Positions 44,108 to 52,737 of a DNA stretch of 64,000 bases are shown here, piece by piece; the stretch's first letter is position 1, and the number at the start of each line of letters is the position of its first letter. The translations under genes were made by a program, and so were the position numbers. The stretch is from Streptomyces sp. CB00316. Its GTDB lineage: Bacteria > Actinomycetota > Actinomycetes > Streptomycetales > Streptomycetaceae. The stretch spans positions 186,001 through 250,000 of the forward strand of contig NZ_LIXI01000001.1 in assembly GCF_001905595.1 (NCBI RefSeq), written 5' to 3'. The notes beneath the pieces were generated by a model, which was not told where the DNA came from, did not search any database, and saw nothing but the letters and a program-made list of their open reading frames with translations.

Positions 44108-45007
44108 GTGGCACGTCGAGGAGCGCCGACCGGGGGCAGGAAGGACCGCCGAGGCGCGAGCCGGGCCGAGCGCGAACCCTTCTCCGGCCCCGTCGACAGC
44201 GGTCTCGCCGAGCTCATACCCGACCGGGAGCGCCCGGACGGCTGGACGCTGCTGCTGGACGGCGCCCCGCAGTCCCACGTGGACCTCGGCGACCCCGCCC
44301 ACCTCTCCTTCGCCTACCAGCGCCGGCTCGGCCACATCATCGACCTCGCCGCGCCCCCGCTCCAGCCCTTGAACGTCCTGCACCTCGGCGGTGGCGCCTT
44401 CACCCTCGCCCGGTACACCGCCGCCACCCGCCCCCGCTCCACCCAGCAGGTCGTGGAGGTCGACGCGGCCCTCGTCCAGCTCGTCCGCGACCGGCTCCCG
44501 CTGGACCCGCAGGCCCGCGTACGGGTCCGGGCGCTGGACGCGCGCGAGGGGCTCGGCAAGTTCCCGGACGGCTGGGCGGACCTGGTCATCGCGGACGTCT
44601 TCAGCGGGGCCCGTACCCCCGCCCACCTGACCTCCGCCGAGTTCCTCACCGAGGTACGCCGGGTCCTGAAGCCCTCGGGGCAGTACGCCGCGAACCTCGC
44701 CGACGGGCCCCCGCTCGCCCACCTGCGCGGCCAGGTGGCCACGGCCGCCGCCGTCTTCCCCGAACTGGCGCTCGCCGCCGATCCCGTGGTCTGGCGCGGC
44801 CGCCGCTTCGGCAACGCGGTCCTGCTCGCCTCCGCGCTGCCCCTCGCCGTCGCCGAGTTCACCCGCCGGGTGGCGAGCGACCCGCACCCCGGCCGGGTCG
44901 AACACGGACGGGCGCTCACGGACTTCACCGGGGGCGCGGCGGTCGTCACCGACGCGGCCTCCAAGCCGTCACCGGCCCCCCCGCCGTCCGTCTTCGAGAA
45001 GTCGTGA
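44108..45007 (+). CDS. Spermidine-synthase-like SAM-dependent enzyme
   Basis: The 299-residue protein starts at GTG 44108. The Rossmann core shows NVLHLGGGAFTLARY (nucleotide-binding glycine loop, about residues 85-99), VVEVDAALVQLVRD (acidic residue binding the cofactor) and DLVIADVFSGARTPAHLTS, typical of the spermidine synthase-like family. The N-terminal 20 residues are a basic tail. These actinobacterial proteins lack full polyamine-binding signatures, so the activity may be methyl or aminopropyl transfer to another acceptor. It is convergent with the exported gene at 45013, 5 nt away. Confidence 0.82.
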   Translation: MARRGAPTGGRKDRRGASRAEREPFSGPVDSGLAELIPDRERPDGWTLLLDGAPQSHVDLGDPAHLSFAYQRRLGHIIDLAAPPLQPLNVLHLGGGAFTLARYTAATRPRSTQQVVEVDAALVQLVRDRLPLDPQARVRVRALDAREGLGKFPDGWADLVIADVFSGARTPAHLTSAEFLTEVRRVLKPSGQYAANLADGPPLAHLRGQVATAAAVFPELALAADPVVWRGRRFGNAVLLASALPLAVAEFTRRVASDPHPGRVEHGRALTDFTGGAAVVTDAASKPSPAPPPSVFEKS

Positions 45008-45012
45008 ACGGC

Positions 45013-45594
45013 TCACGGTTCGACGACCTGCACCGTCGGCGGCGTCCCGTTCCACGTGCAGAACACCGAGTACGTCTTGCCGTCCACCCCGCCCCCGTCG
45101 CTGAAGTCCACCCGGATCCAGGCGTCGTTCGTCCACACCTGCATCGACCAGCCCGGCTCGGGGGTCGCCGAGACGAGTTTCGCCGAGCTCTTCCCCAGCT
45201 CGAACACGACCCGGCCGCCGTCGGTGCGGTACCCCTTCACCTCACCGGAGTTCGCGGCGGGCTCGGGGGAGGCCGGAGGGGGCGCCGGGGCGCTGGACGG
45301 CGTACGGGAGGGGCGTGCGGCCGACGGCGACGGGCTCGCACTGCTGCCGCCCGCCGAGAGGGAGGGGGAGGGTGACGGCGAGGGGCGGTGCGTCGAGGAG
45401 ACGAGCGGCTCCTCGGTGGACTGCCCGATCCGCTGAGGGGCCCCCGCGCCCACGGAGATGGGCACGGCCCGGGGCGGGTCGTACGCCGTCCCCGTCATGA
45501 CCGTGTGCACACCCCACCACGACAGCGTGACCGCCGCGCCGGTGGCGAGCAACCACGCGAGCGCGTGTACGAGTCCTCGTTGCATCCGGGACAT
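45013..45594 (-). CDS. Membrane-anchored exported protein of unknown function
   Basis: The ~193-residue protein (ATG 45594; ATG 45585 also possible) has an N-terminal transmembrane/signal helix (about residues 10-30), a long Ser/Pro-rich linker (about residues 65-115), and a C-terminal beta-rich domain (about residues 118-190, RVVFELGKSSAKLVSATPEPGWSMQVWTNDAWIRVDF with one Cys). No known family. It is divergent from the response regulator gene, and the shared 200-nt gap holds phased direct repeats, so it may be a target of that two-component system. Confidence 0.72.
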   Translation of the reverse strand: MSRMQRGLVHALAWLLATGAAVTLSWWGVHTVMTGTAYDPPRAVPISVGAGAPQRIGQSTEEPLVSSTHRPSPSPSPSLSAGGSSASPSPSAARPSRTPSSAPAPPPASPEPAANSGEVKGYRTDGGRVVFELGKSSAKLVSATPEPGWSMQVWTNDAWIRVDFSDGGGVDGKTYSVFCTWNGTPPTVQVVEP

Positions 45595-45638
45595 CCTGCA
45601 CCACCCGGACCTGGACTGTCCCCCTCCGGTACCGTCCG

Positions 45639-45718
45639 TTCCGCCTCGGACCGCCCTCGTCTTCCGCCTCGGATCGTCTCCCGTTCCGCCTCGGACTGCC
45701 TCCTGATTCCGGCTCGTG
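45639..45718. promoter_or_regulatory. Four phased direct repeats TTCCGCCTCGGA
   Basis: TTCCGCCTCGGA occurs at 45639, 45662 and 45684 exactly, and as TTCCGGCTCGTG at 45707, spaced 23, 22 and 23 nt (about two helical turns). The array lies between the divergent exported protein and the response regulator. It looks like an OmpR-type regulator binding array. Confidence 0.6.
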
Positions 45719-45797
45719 TTCCGGCCTTTGCGGAGGATTCCGGCGAGGTGGGACGGGGCAGGGACCCGGCCCGGCCGTATGGCGTACGGTGCCGCCC

Positions 45798-46529
45798 ATG
45801 GCAAGTGTGCTCGTGGTCGAGGACGACCAGTTCGTACGTTCCGCCCTCATCCGGCACCTCAGTGAGGCCTCCCACACGGTACGGAGTGTGGGCACCGCGC
45901 TCGAAGCGCTGCGCGAGGTCGCGCACTTCCGCTTCGACGTGGTCATCCTCGACCTCGGGCTGCCCGACCTGGACGGCGGCGAGGCGCTCAAGATGCTGCG
46001 GTCCATCACCGACGTCCCGGTCATCATCGCCACCGCCCGGGACGACGAGAGCGAGATCGTCCGGCTGCTCAACGACGGCGCCGACGACTACCTGACCAAG
46101 CCCTTCTCCGTGGAGCACCTCTCCGCCCGCATGGCCGCCGTGCTGCGCCGCTCCCGCGCGGCCGGTGACCAGGCGCCGCCGCCCCGGATCATCCGCGTCG
46201 GCGGGCTCGCCATCGACCCGCTGCGCCGCCGCGCCGAACTCGACGGCGCCGAACTCGACCTGACCCGGCGCGAGTTCGACCTGCTGACCTTCCTGGCCGG
46301 GCGCCCCGGGGTCGTCGTCGCCCGCAAGGAGCTGCTGGCCGAGGTCTGGCAGCAGTCGTACGGCGACGACCAGACCATCGACGTCCACCTCTCCTGGCTC
46401 CGCCGCAAGCTCGGTGAGACCGCCGCCCGGCCGCGCTACCTGCACACCCTGCGCGGCGTCGGCGTGAAGCTCCAGCCGCCCGCCGACACCCCGCACCCCG
46501 ACGCCCCGGCCCCGGAGCCGCCCGCATGA
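45798..46529 (+). CDS. OmpR-family response regulator
   Basis: The 243-residue protein starts at ATG 45798 (GTG 45789 is in frame). The receiver domain (residues ~3-115) has the acidic pocket VEDDQF, phospho-acceptor Asp52 (VILDLGLPDLDGGE) and the conserved Lys in LTKPFS. A winged-helix DNA-binding domain follows (about residues 135-228; LTRREFDLLTFLAGRPG, HLSWLRRKLGE). The stop overlaps the sensor kinase start (ATGA), so they are co-translated. No ribosome site is evident, consistent with a short or leaderless transcript. The repeats at 45639-45718 are its likely autoregulatory site. Confidence 0.93.
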   Translation: MASVLVVEDDQFVRSALIRHLSEASHTVRSVGTALEALREVAHFRFDVVILDLGLPDLDGGEALKMLRSITDVPVIIATARDDESEIVRLLNDGADDYLTKPFSVEHLSARMAAVLRRSRAAGDQAPPPRIIRVGGLAIDPLRRRAELDGAELDLTRREFDLLTFLAGRPGVVVARKELLAEVWQQSYGDDQTIDVHLSWLRRKLGETAARPRYLHTLRGVGVKLQPPADTPHPDAPAPEPPA

Positions 46530-48001
46530 GGTGGGCCCTGGTCAAGGTGTGTCTGGCGGTCACCGCGATGGTCGTCATCGCCTTCGCCGTGCCGCTCGGG
46601 CTGGTCATCCGGGAGATGGCCAGCGACCGGGCCTTCTCCGACGCCGAACGCCAGGCCGCGATGATCGCCCCGGCGCTCTCCATCACCACCGACCGCGAGG
46701 AGCTGACCCGGGCCGTCCTCTCCACCGAGCCGGGCGACCGGGGCCGGCTCGCCGTCCACGTACCGGCCCCCGCGAAGGCGGCGGACGGAACCGGGGGCGA
46801 GGCGCTGGACATCGGCACCCGGCGGGCGAGCCCCAAGGACGTCGCGACCGTACGGAAGGCCGGGCGCGCCTCCATCACCGAGGTCACCGGCGGCTTCGCC
46901 CTGCTCCAGCCCACCGCGCTGTCCACCGGTGACATCGCCGTCGTGGAGGTCTTCGTCCCCGAGGGGGAGGTCTCCAACGGGGTCGCCACCGCCTGGCTGA
47001 TCCTGGCGGGCGTCGGCGTCGCCCTGATCGTCGGCTCGGTGGCGGTCGCGGACCGGCTCGGCGTACGGATGGTCCAGCCCGCCCAGCGCCTCGCGGGCGC
47101 CGCCCACGACCTGGGGGAGGGGCGGCTCGGCACCCGGGTCCCCGAGGAGGGCCCCACCGAACTCCGTTCCGCCGCCGTCGCGTTCAACTCCATGGCCGAC
47201 CAGGTCGTCCAGCTCCTGGCCAACGAGCGCGAGCTCGCCGCCGACCTCTCGCACCGGCTGCGCACCCCGCTCACCGTCCTCCGGCTGAACGCCGCCTCCC
47301 TCGGCGAGGGCCCGGCCGCCGACCAGACCCGGGCCGCGGTGGAACAGCTGGAGCACGAGGTCGACACGATCATCCGGACCGCCCGCGAACAGCGCCCGCA
47401 GACCCAGGGCGTCCAGACGGGCGCCGGGGCCGGGTGCGACGCCTCCGAGGTGATCCGGGAGCGCATGGACTTCTGGTCGGCGCTGGCGGAGGACGAGGGG
47501 CGCGAGGTGCGGCTCGCGGGAGTGGACCGTACGGTACGCATCCCCGTCGCCCGCCCCGAACTGGCCGCCGCCCTGGACGCGTTGCTCGGCAACGTCTTCC
47601 GCCACACCCCCGAGGGCACCGCCTTCGCCGTCGACGTCCACCACAGCGGTGACGCGGTCATCGTCCTCGTCTCGGACGCGGGGCCCGGGATCGCCGACCC
47701 GAAGGCGGCCCTGGCCCGGGGGACCAGCGGCGGCGGCACCCGGGCGGGCGCGGTCGGGTCCACCGGCCTCGGCCTGGACATCGTGCGCCGGGTCGCCGAG
47801 TCCACCGGCGGTGACCTGCGCATCGGCCGGTCCGTGCTCGGCGGCACGGAGGTCCGCATCTGGATCGGCCTGCACGGCAGCAGCCCGGAGCGCGGACGGC
47901 GCGGCCACGGCCGCCGGGTGGCCCGCCGGTTCGGCCGGCAGCGCCGCAAGGAGCCCCGCACCACGGCCGGCCCCGGGCCCCATCCCGGGGCCCATCATTA
48001 A
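46526..48001 (+). CDS. Sensor histidine kinase partner
   Basis: The 491-residue membrane kinase has TM1 at about residues 8-28 and TM2 at about residues 152-175, with a ~120-residue extracellular sensor between them. A HAMP domain follows, then the H-box ADLSHRLRTPLTVLRL with His243, and an ATPase domain with N box LLGNVFRHTPEG, G1 DAGPGIAD and G2 GSTGLGLDI. The C-terminal ~40 residues are a basic Arg-rich tail. It phosphorylates the regulator encoded just upstream. The signal is unknown; the chitinase gene follows ~150 nt downstream on the same strand. Confidence 0.93.
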   Translation: MRWALVKVCLAVTAMVVIAFAVPLGLVIREMASDRAFSDAERQAAMIAPALSITTDREELTRAVLSTEPGDRGRLAVHVPAPAKAADGTGGEALDIGTRRASPKDVATVRKAGRASITEVTGGFALLQPTALSTGDIAVVEVFVPEGEVSNGVATAWLILAGVGVALIVGSVAVADRLGVRMVQPAQRLAGAAHDLGEGRLGTRVPEEGPTELRSAAVAFNSMADQVVQLLANERELAADLSHRLRTPLTVLRLNAASLGEGPAADQTRAAVEQLEHEVDTIIRTAREQRPQTQGVQTGAGAGCDASEVIRERMDFWSALAEDEGREVRLAGVDRTVRIPVARPELAAALDALLGNVFRHTPEGTAFAVDVHHSGDAVIVLVSDAGPGIADPKAALARGTSGGGTRAGAVGSTGLGLDIVRRVAESTGGDLRIGRSVLGGTEVRIWIGLHGSSPERGRRGHGRRVARRFGRQRRKEPRTTAGPGPHPGAHH

Positions 48002-48153
48002 CCCGCTCCCATGCGTCCCTTAAGCCCACCCTAAGAACAGCAACTCCTGTCCCCAACGCCCGCTTTGCCCGTTCCGCTGCCGCTAGCGTCTGTCACACAC
48101 CCCCCAGGGAAATCCGCAGGACAGCAAGACACACAGGCAGGCAGGGCACGTTG

Positions 48154-49650
48154 ATGGGTTCCAGGACGCACCGCCGCACGGCGAGCACCCGCACCAAGGC
48201 GGTCGGCGCGCTCGTCGCCGCCGCGGTCATCGGCGGGACGGTCCTCGCCCTGACCGGTACGGCGCAGGCGGCCGCGATCGGGGCGGCGTACACCCGGACC
48301 AGCGACTGGACCAGCGGCTACACGGGGCAGTACGTCGTCACCAACGAGACGGACAAGACCCTCACCGACTGGACGCTCCAGTTCGAGCTTCCGGCGGGCA
48401 CGAAGATCGGCTCGCTCTGGAACGGCGAGCACACGGTGCAGGGCAACCGCGTCACCGTGAAGCCCGCGAGCTGGGACAAGGAGCTGGCTCCCGGGAAGTC
48501 CGTGACGGTCGGCTTCGTCACCTCCGCCACCGGTACGGCGGGCGACCCGGCCTCCTGCCTCATCAACGACACCACCTGCTCCGCCGGCGGCCCGGCCCCC
48601 ACCCCCAGCGGCCGCCCCACGGACACCCCGACGACCGGACCCACGCCCACCCCCACCTCCTCCGCCTCTCCCACCGCGTCCGCGTCCCCCAGCGCGACCG
48701 CACCGACCCCCACGCCGGCCCCCACCGCCACCGGTCGCCCCGGTGGCGGCGGGGAAACCGGCTCCCGGTTCGCCCCCTACATCGACACCTCGCTCCATCC
48801 CGCGTACGACCTCCTCGACACCGCCGCGAAGACCGGGGTGAACGAGTTCCACCTCGCCTTCATCACCTCCGGCGGCAGTTGCGCCCCGCTCTGGGGCGGC
48901 GTCACCGGCCTCGGCGACGACCAAGTGGCCCAGCAGATCGGCGCGCTCCGGGCGCAGGGCGGTGACGTCCGGGTCTCCTTCGGTGGCGCGGCCGGTGCCG
49001 AACTGGCCCTGAACTGCTCCTCCCCCGCCGAACTCGCCGCCGCGTACGGCAAGGTCGTCGACGCCTATCAGCTCACCAAGGTCGACTTCGACATCGAGGG
49101 CGCCGCCCTGCCCGACGCGGCCGCCAACACCCGCCGCGCCCAGGCCATCGCCCAGCTCCAGAAGAAGTACCCGGACCTGGACGTCGCCTTCACCCTCCCC
49201 GTCATGCCCGAGGGGCTGACCCAGCCCGGCATCGACCTGCTCGCCGACGCCAGGAAGAACGGCGTCCGGGTCGACGCGGTCAACATCATGGCGATGGACT
49301 ACGGGCCCGCCTACAGCGACGACATGGGCGAGTACGCCATCCAGGCGGCGACCGCGACGCAGGCCCAGATCAAGGGAGTCCTCGGGCTCTCCGAGGCCGC
49401 CGCGTGGAAGGCCGTCGCCGTCACCCCGATGATCGGCGTGAACGACGTCGTCACCGAGATCTTCACGGTGGAGGACGCCACGCAGGTCGTGAAGTTCGCC
49501 CGGGAGAAGGGCGTCGGCCGCCTGGCCATGTGGTCCGGCACCCGGGACAAGGCCTGTCCGGGCGGTCCCAAGCCGGCCGCCGACGCCACGTGCAGTTCCA
49601 TCGACCAGGAGCCGCTGGCCTTCACGAAGGCGTTCGCGGCCTACCGCTAG
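48154..49650 (+). CDS. Secreted GH18 chitinase with N-terminal CBM2-type module
   Basis: The 498-residue protein is taken from ATG 48154 (TTG 48151 adjacent). A signal peptide (about residues 1-37, ending GTAQAAA) precedes a CBM2-like carbohydrate-binding module (about residues 38-145; SDWTSGYTGQYVVTNETDKT) and a Pro/Thr/Ser linker (about residues 150-200). The GH18 barrel (about residues 205-498) has the catalytic motif VDFDIEGA with Glu315 as acid and an MAMDYG strand. It hydrolyses chitin chains. No dre site is visible in the 150-nt gap after the kinase gene, so control may come from the two-component system or read-through. Confidence 0.92.
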   Translation: MGSRTHRRTASTRTKAVGALVAAAVIGGTVLALTGTAQAAAIGAAYTRTSDWTSGYTGQYVVTNETDKTLTDWTLQFELPAGTKIGSLWNGEHTVQGNRVTVKPASWDKELAPGKSVTVGFVTSATGTAGDPASCLINDTTCSAGGPAPTPSGRPTDTPTTGPTPTPTSSASPTASASPSATAPTPTPAPTATGRPGGGGETGSRFAPYIDTSLHPAYDLLDTAAKTGVNEFHLAFITSGGSCAPLWGGVTGLGDDQVAQQIGALRAQGGDVRVSFGGAAGAELALNCSSPAELAAAYGKVVDAYQLTKVDFDIEGAALPDAAANTRRAQAIAQLQKKYPDLDVAFTLPVMPEGLTQPGIDLLADARKNGVRVDAVNIMAMDYGPAYSDDMGEYAIQAATATQAQIKGVLGLSEAAAWKAVAVTPMIGVNDVVTEIFTVEDATQVVKFAREKGVGRLAMWSGTRDKACPGGPKPAADATCSSIDQEPLAFTKAFAAYR

Positions 49651-49686
49651 CCGGCTCTCCCACAGACCACCCCCGCACACCCCACG

Positions 49687-49730
49687 CGCGCGCCCCGGCC
49701 GGGCCACCCCACCACCGGCCGGGGCGCGCC
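49687..49730. terminator. Terminator after the chitinase
   Basis: GCGCGCCCCGGCCGG pairs with CCGGCCGGGGCGCGC around a 12-nt loop: a 15-bp stem. Confidence 0.75.
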
Positions 49731-49733
49731 CCT

Positions 49734-49913
49734 TCACCCGGCCTGGGCCCGCCACTCCTGCGCGTACTCGTCGAAGATCGCCCGCAGTACACATCGTCGG
49801 TCACGGTGATCGTTCGGGTTCTGCTCGCCGACGATGGAGACGATCTGCTCGGTGACCCGGGTGGAGAGCGCCAGCGAGGGCGGGTTGCTCGGGTTGACGC
49901 CGGGGACCGGCAT
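49734..49913 (-). CDS. Possible small protein (59 residues)
   Basis: A frame from ATG 49913 encodes MPVPGVNPSNPPSLALSTRV..., ending ..FDEYAQEWRAQAG. The composition is coding-like and ends right at the chitinase terminator. The ribosome site is poor and the family is not recognised. It could be a small real protein or the tail of a decayed gene; the rest of the 49651-50115 gap shows no gene. Confidence 0.4.
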   Translation of the reverse strand: MPVPGVNPSNPPSLALSTRVTEQIVSIVGEQNPNDHRDRRCVLRAIFDEYAQEWRAQAG

Positions 49914-50115
49914 GACCAAAGGGGGTATAAGGGCGAAAGCGACAGGGGTGGCCCCTCCCGGCACTCCGTCCGGCTCCGGCCGGCCCCGTTCACCTCTCGA
50001 CGGGTGGTCGGCTCCGACGCCCTCACGTGACGCGGTGGACACCCTTCGGCAACGGAATCGTCTTCAACTCTTGACACCCACCCCCTTGAGGCAGGAACCT
50101 TCCGGCATCGGCGCA

Positions 50116-50129
50116 TGGGAGCGCTCCCA
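50116..50129. promoter_or_regulatory. CebR box upstream of cebE
   Basis: TGGGAGCGCTCCCA is the perfect palindrome bound by CebR, the cellobiose-responsive LacI repressor of Streptomyces. It lies 88 nt before the cebE start. Confidence 0.93.
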
Positions 50130-50216
50130 CAACCAAGGGGGAGATCCCGCGCGCTTCCCTTCCGTAAGGCTTCCCCGTCCTTTCCAGAGGACTTCCCCGC
50201 AACAAGGAGCAGTGGA

Positions 50217-51542
50217 ATGCGCATCACCCGCAGCGTTGCCGGTCGACGCCGGAGAACCGCGATCGTGGCCACCACGGGCCTGACGGTCACCGCCCTGCTG
50301 CTCACCGGCTGCGGCGGCTCGTCCGACTCGGGCAGCAAGGGAGCCGACGCCGACGGCAACATCACGCTGACCGTGGCCGACTTCGGCCAGTTCGGGTACA
50401 AGGAGGCCGGGCTCTTCGAGAAGTACCACGAGCTGAACCCGAAGATCACGGTCAAGGAGGACACCACCGCCGAGGAGAAGAACTACTACCCCAAGCTGCT
50501 CCAGCAGCTGAACTCGGGCAGTGGCCTCGCGGACGTCCAGGGCATCGAGGTCGGCCGGATCAAGGAGATCGTCGACACCAAGGCGGACTCCTTCGCCGAC
50601 CTCTCCAAGGTGATCGACGTCAACGAGTGGGTCTCCTGGAAGGCCAAGCAGGCCACCGCCCCCAGCGGCGCGGTGATCGGCGCCGGCACCGACATCGGCC
50701 CCATGTCCCTCTGCTACAACCGCGAGCTGTTCGAGAAGGCCGGACTGCCCACCGACCGCGTCGAGGTCGCCAAGCGGACCGCCGGCGGCTGGGAGGACTT
50801 CCTGGCGCTCGGCGAGGAGTACAAGAAGAAGGCCCCCAAGGGCACGTACTTCATGGACTCCGCGAGCGCCATGTTCAACGCGGTCGTCAGCTCCAGCCCC
50901 GAGCAGTACTACGACGCGAGCGGCAAGCCCGTCTACAAGGAGAGCGCCAGCGTCAAGAAGGGCTGGGAGCTGGCCGCCGAGGCCGCGTCCAAGAAGCTGA
51001 CGCAGGGCCTGGCCCAGTTCGAGGACCAGTGGCAGGCGGCCCTGCGCAAGAGCACCGTCGCCACCGTCGTCTGCCCCGCCTGGATGGCCGGCCAGATCTC
51101 CACGTACGCCGGTGACGCCAACAAGGGCAAGTGGGACATCACCAGCGCCCCCGGGGAGACCTCCGCCAACTGGGGCGGCTCCTTCCTCGCCGTACCGAAG
51201 TCCGGGAAGAACGTGGAGGAGGCCACCAAGCTCGTCAAGTGGCTGACCGCCCCCGCGCAGCAGGCCGCCGTCTTCAAGGCGATCGGGGTCTTCCCGTCCA
51301 ACCAGGGCGCCTACGAGCTGCCCGAGGTGAAGAGCGCCACCCTGCCGTACTTCAACGACGCGCCCATCGGCCAGATCTACGCGGACGGGGCGAAGTCCAT
51401 CCCCGAGGCGGTGCTCGGCCCGAAGGACGGCGTGATCAAGGACTCGATCTCCACGCAGATCAACAACATGGAGCAGCGCGGTACGAAGCCGGACGCGGCC
51501 TGGGACGTCGCGGTCCGCACGATCGACAAGGCGATCGGCTGA
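50217..51542 (+). CDS. cebE: Cellobiose/cellotriose ABC transporter substrate-binding lipoprotein (CebE)
   Basis: The 441-residue protein starts at ATG 50217 with AAGGAG upstream. A signal peptide with lipobox LLLTGC makes it a lipoprotein on the outer face of the membrane. The sugar-binding fold of extracellular family 1 follows (VADFGQFGYKEAGLFEKYHE, YNRELFEKAGLPTDR). Gene order E-F-G with a CebR box and beta-glucosidase identifies the cello-oligosaccharide importer; the ATPase (MsiK in streptomycetes) is encoded elsewhere, as usual. Confidence 0.92.
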   Translation: MRITRSVAGRRRRTAIVATTGLTVTALLLTGCGGSSDSGSKGADADGNITLTVADFGQFGYKEAGLFEKYHELNPKITVKEDTTAEEKNYYPKLLQQLNSGSGLADVQGIEVGRIKEIVDTKADSFADLSKVIDVNEWVSWKAKQATAPSGAVIGAGTDIGPMSLCYNRELFEKAGLPTDRVEVAKRTAGGWEDFLALGEEYKKKAPKGTYFMDSASAMFNAVVSSSPEQYYDASGKPVYKESASVKKGWELAAEAASKKLTQGLAQFEDQWQAALRKSTVATVVCPAWMAGQISTYAGDANKGKWDITSAPGETSANWGGSFLAVPKSGKNVEEATKLVKWLTAPAQQAAVFKAIGVFPSNQGAYELPEVKSATLPYFNDAPIGQIYADGAKSIPEAVLGPKDGVIKDSISTQINNMEQRGTKPDAAWDVAVRTIDKAIG

Positions 51543-51718
51543 CCTGACCCGGCCGCCCGCCGGGGCGGGCGGGCGACTCCTGCCGCGCCCGCCCGCCCGC
51601 CCCGGCCGGTCCGGCCGGTCCGCGCCGCGCCCGCCCGCCCCGGCCGGCCGCTCGTCCGCCGTACCGCCGCCCGATCACCCAGCCGTCCGCCGGCGCCCCC
51701 AGGGAAGGACTCCCGCCC

Positions 51719-52723
51719 GTGGCAACCTCGACCCCCACCCGGGACGCATACGCAACCCCGCCCCGCGAACCGCAGAAGGAACCACCGTCCGAGCGGCGGC
51801 AGTTGTGGCGCAGCCGGCTGTGGCGGTTCGACGACAAGGCCTCCCCGTACGCGTACATCGCGCCGTTCTTCCTCGTCTTCGGCGCCTTCGGTCTCTACCC
51901 GCTCATCTACACCGGCTGGATCGCCCTGCACCGGGTGGAGATGACCGGCCTGGACTCCATGGAGTGGGTGGGCTGGGAGAACTTCGACAAGATCCTGCAC
52001 GACCCCGAGTTCTGGACCTCGGTCAGCAACACCTTCCTGATCGGCGTCATCTCGACCGTCCCGCAGCTCCTGGTGGCGCTCGGCCTCGCGCATCTGCTCA
52101 ACTACCGCCTGCGCGCGAGCACGTTCTGGCGGACGATCATCCTCACGCCGTACGCGACCTCCGTCGCCTCGGCCGCCCTCGTCTTCGCGCTGGTCTTCCG
52201 GGCGGACGGCGGACTGCTCAACTGGACGCTCGGCCTCGTCGGCTTCGACCCGGTCAACTGGGCGAACGGGCACTGGACGTCGAAACTCGCCATCTCCATC
52301 ATCGTGATCTGGCGCTGGACCGGCTACAACGCGCTGATCTACCTGGCGGCGATGCAGGCGGTCCCGGGCGACCTCTACGAAGCCGCCTCGTTGGACGGCG
52401 CGTCGCGCTGGCAGCAGTTCCGCAAGGTGACCATCCCCTCGCTGCGGCCGACGATCCTGTTCACGATCGTCATCTCGACCATCGGCTCCATGCAGCTGTT
52501 CGGTGAGCCGCTGCTGCTGGAGGGCGGGGCGCTCGGCGCCACCGGCGGCAACGAGAACCAGTACGAGACGCTCAGCATCTACCTATACAACTACGGCTGG
52601 AACCTCGGCCATCTCGGTCCGGCCGCCGCCGTGGCCTGGGCGATGCTCGCACTCCTGCTCCTCATCGCAGGCGTCAACTGGCTCATCGGCCGCTACGTCC
52701 GCACGTCCGATTCCGCGGTCTGA
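51719..52723 (+). CDS. cebF: Cellobiose ABC transporter permease (CebF)
   Basis: The 334-residue MalF-type permease starts at GTG 51719 with GGGAAGG. It has six or so transmembrane helices and the EAA loop EAASLDGASRWQQFRKVTIP. A ~40-residue polar N-terminal tail precedes the first helix. It lies ~175 nt after cebE across a GC-rich, low-complexity gap, and 14 nt before cebG. Confidence 0.92.
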   Translation: MATSTPTRDAYATPPREPQKEPPSERRQLWRSRLWRFDDKASPYAYIAPFFLVFGAFGLYPLIYTGWIALHRVEMTGLDSMEWVGWENFDKILHDPEFWTSVSNTFLIGVISTVPQLLVALGLAHLLNYRLRASTFWRTIILTPYATSVASAALVFALVFRADGGLLNWTLGLVGFDPVNWANGHWTSKLAISIIVIWRWTGYNALIYLAAMQAVPGDLYEAASLDGASRWQQFRKVTIPSLRPTILFTIVISTIGSMQLFGEPLLLEGGALGATGGNENQYETLSIYLYNYGWNLGHLGPAAAVAWAMLALLLLIAGVNWLIGRYVRTSDSAV

Positions 52724-52737
52724 CCGGGAGCGATTCC

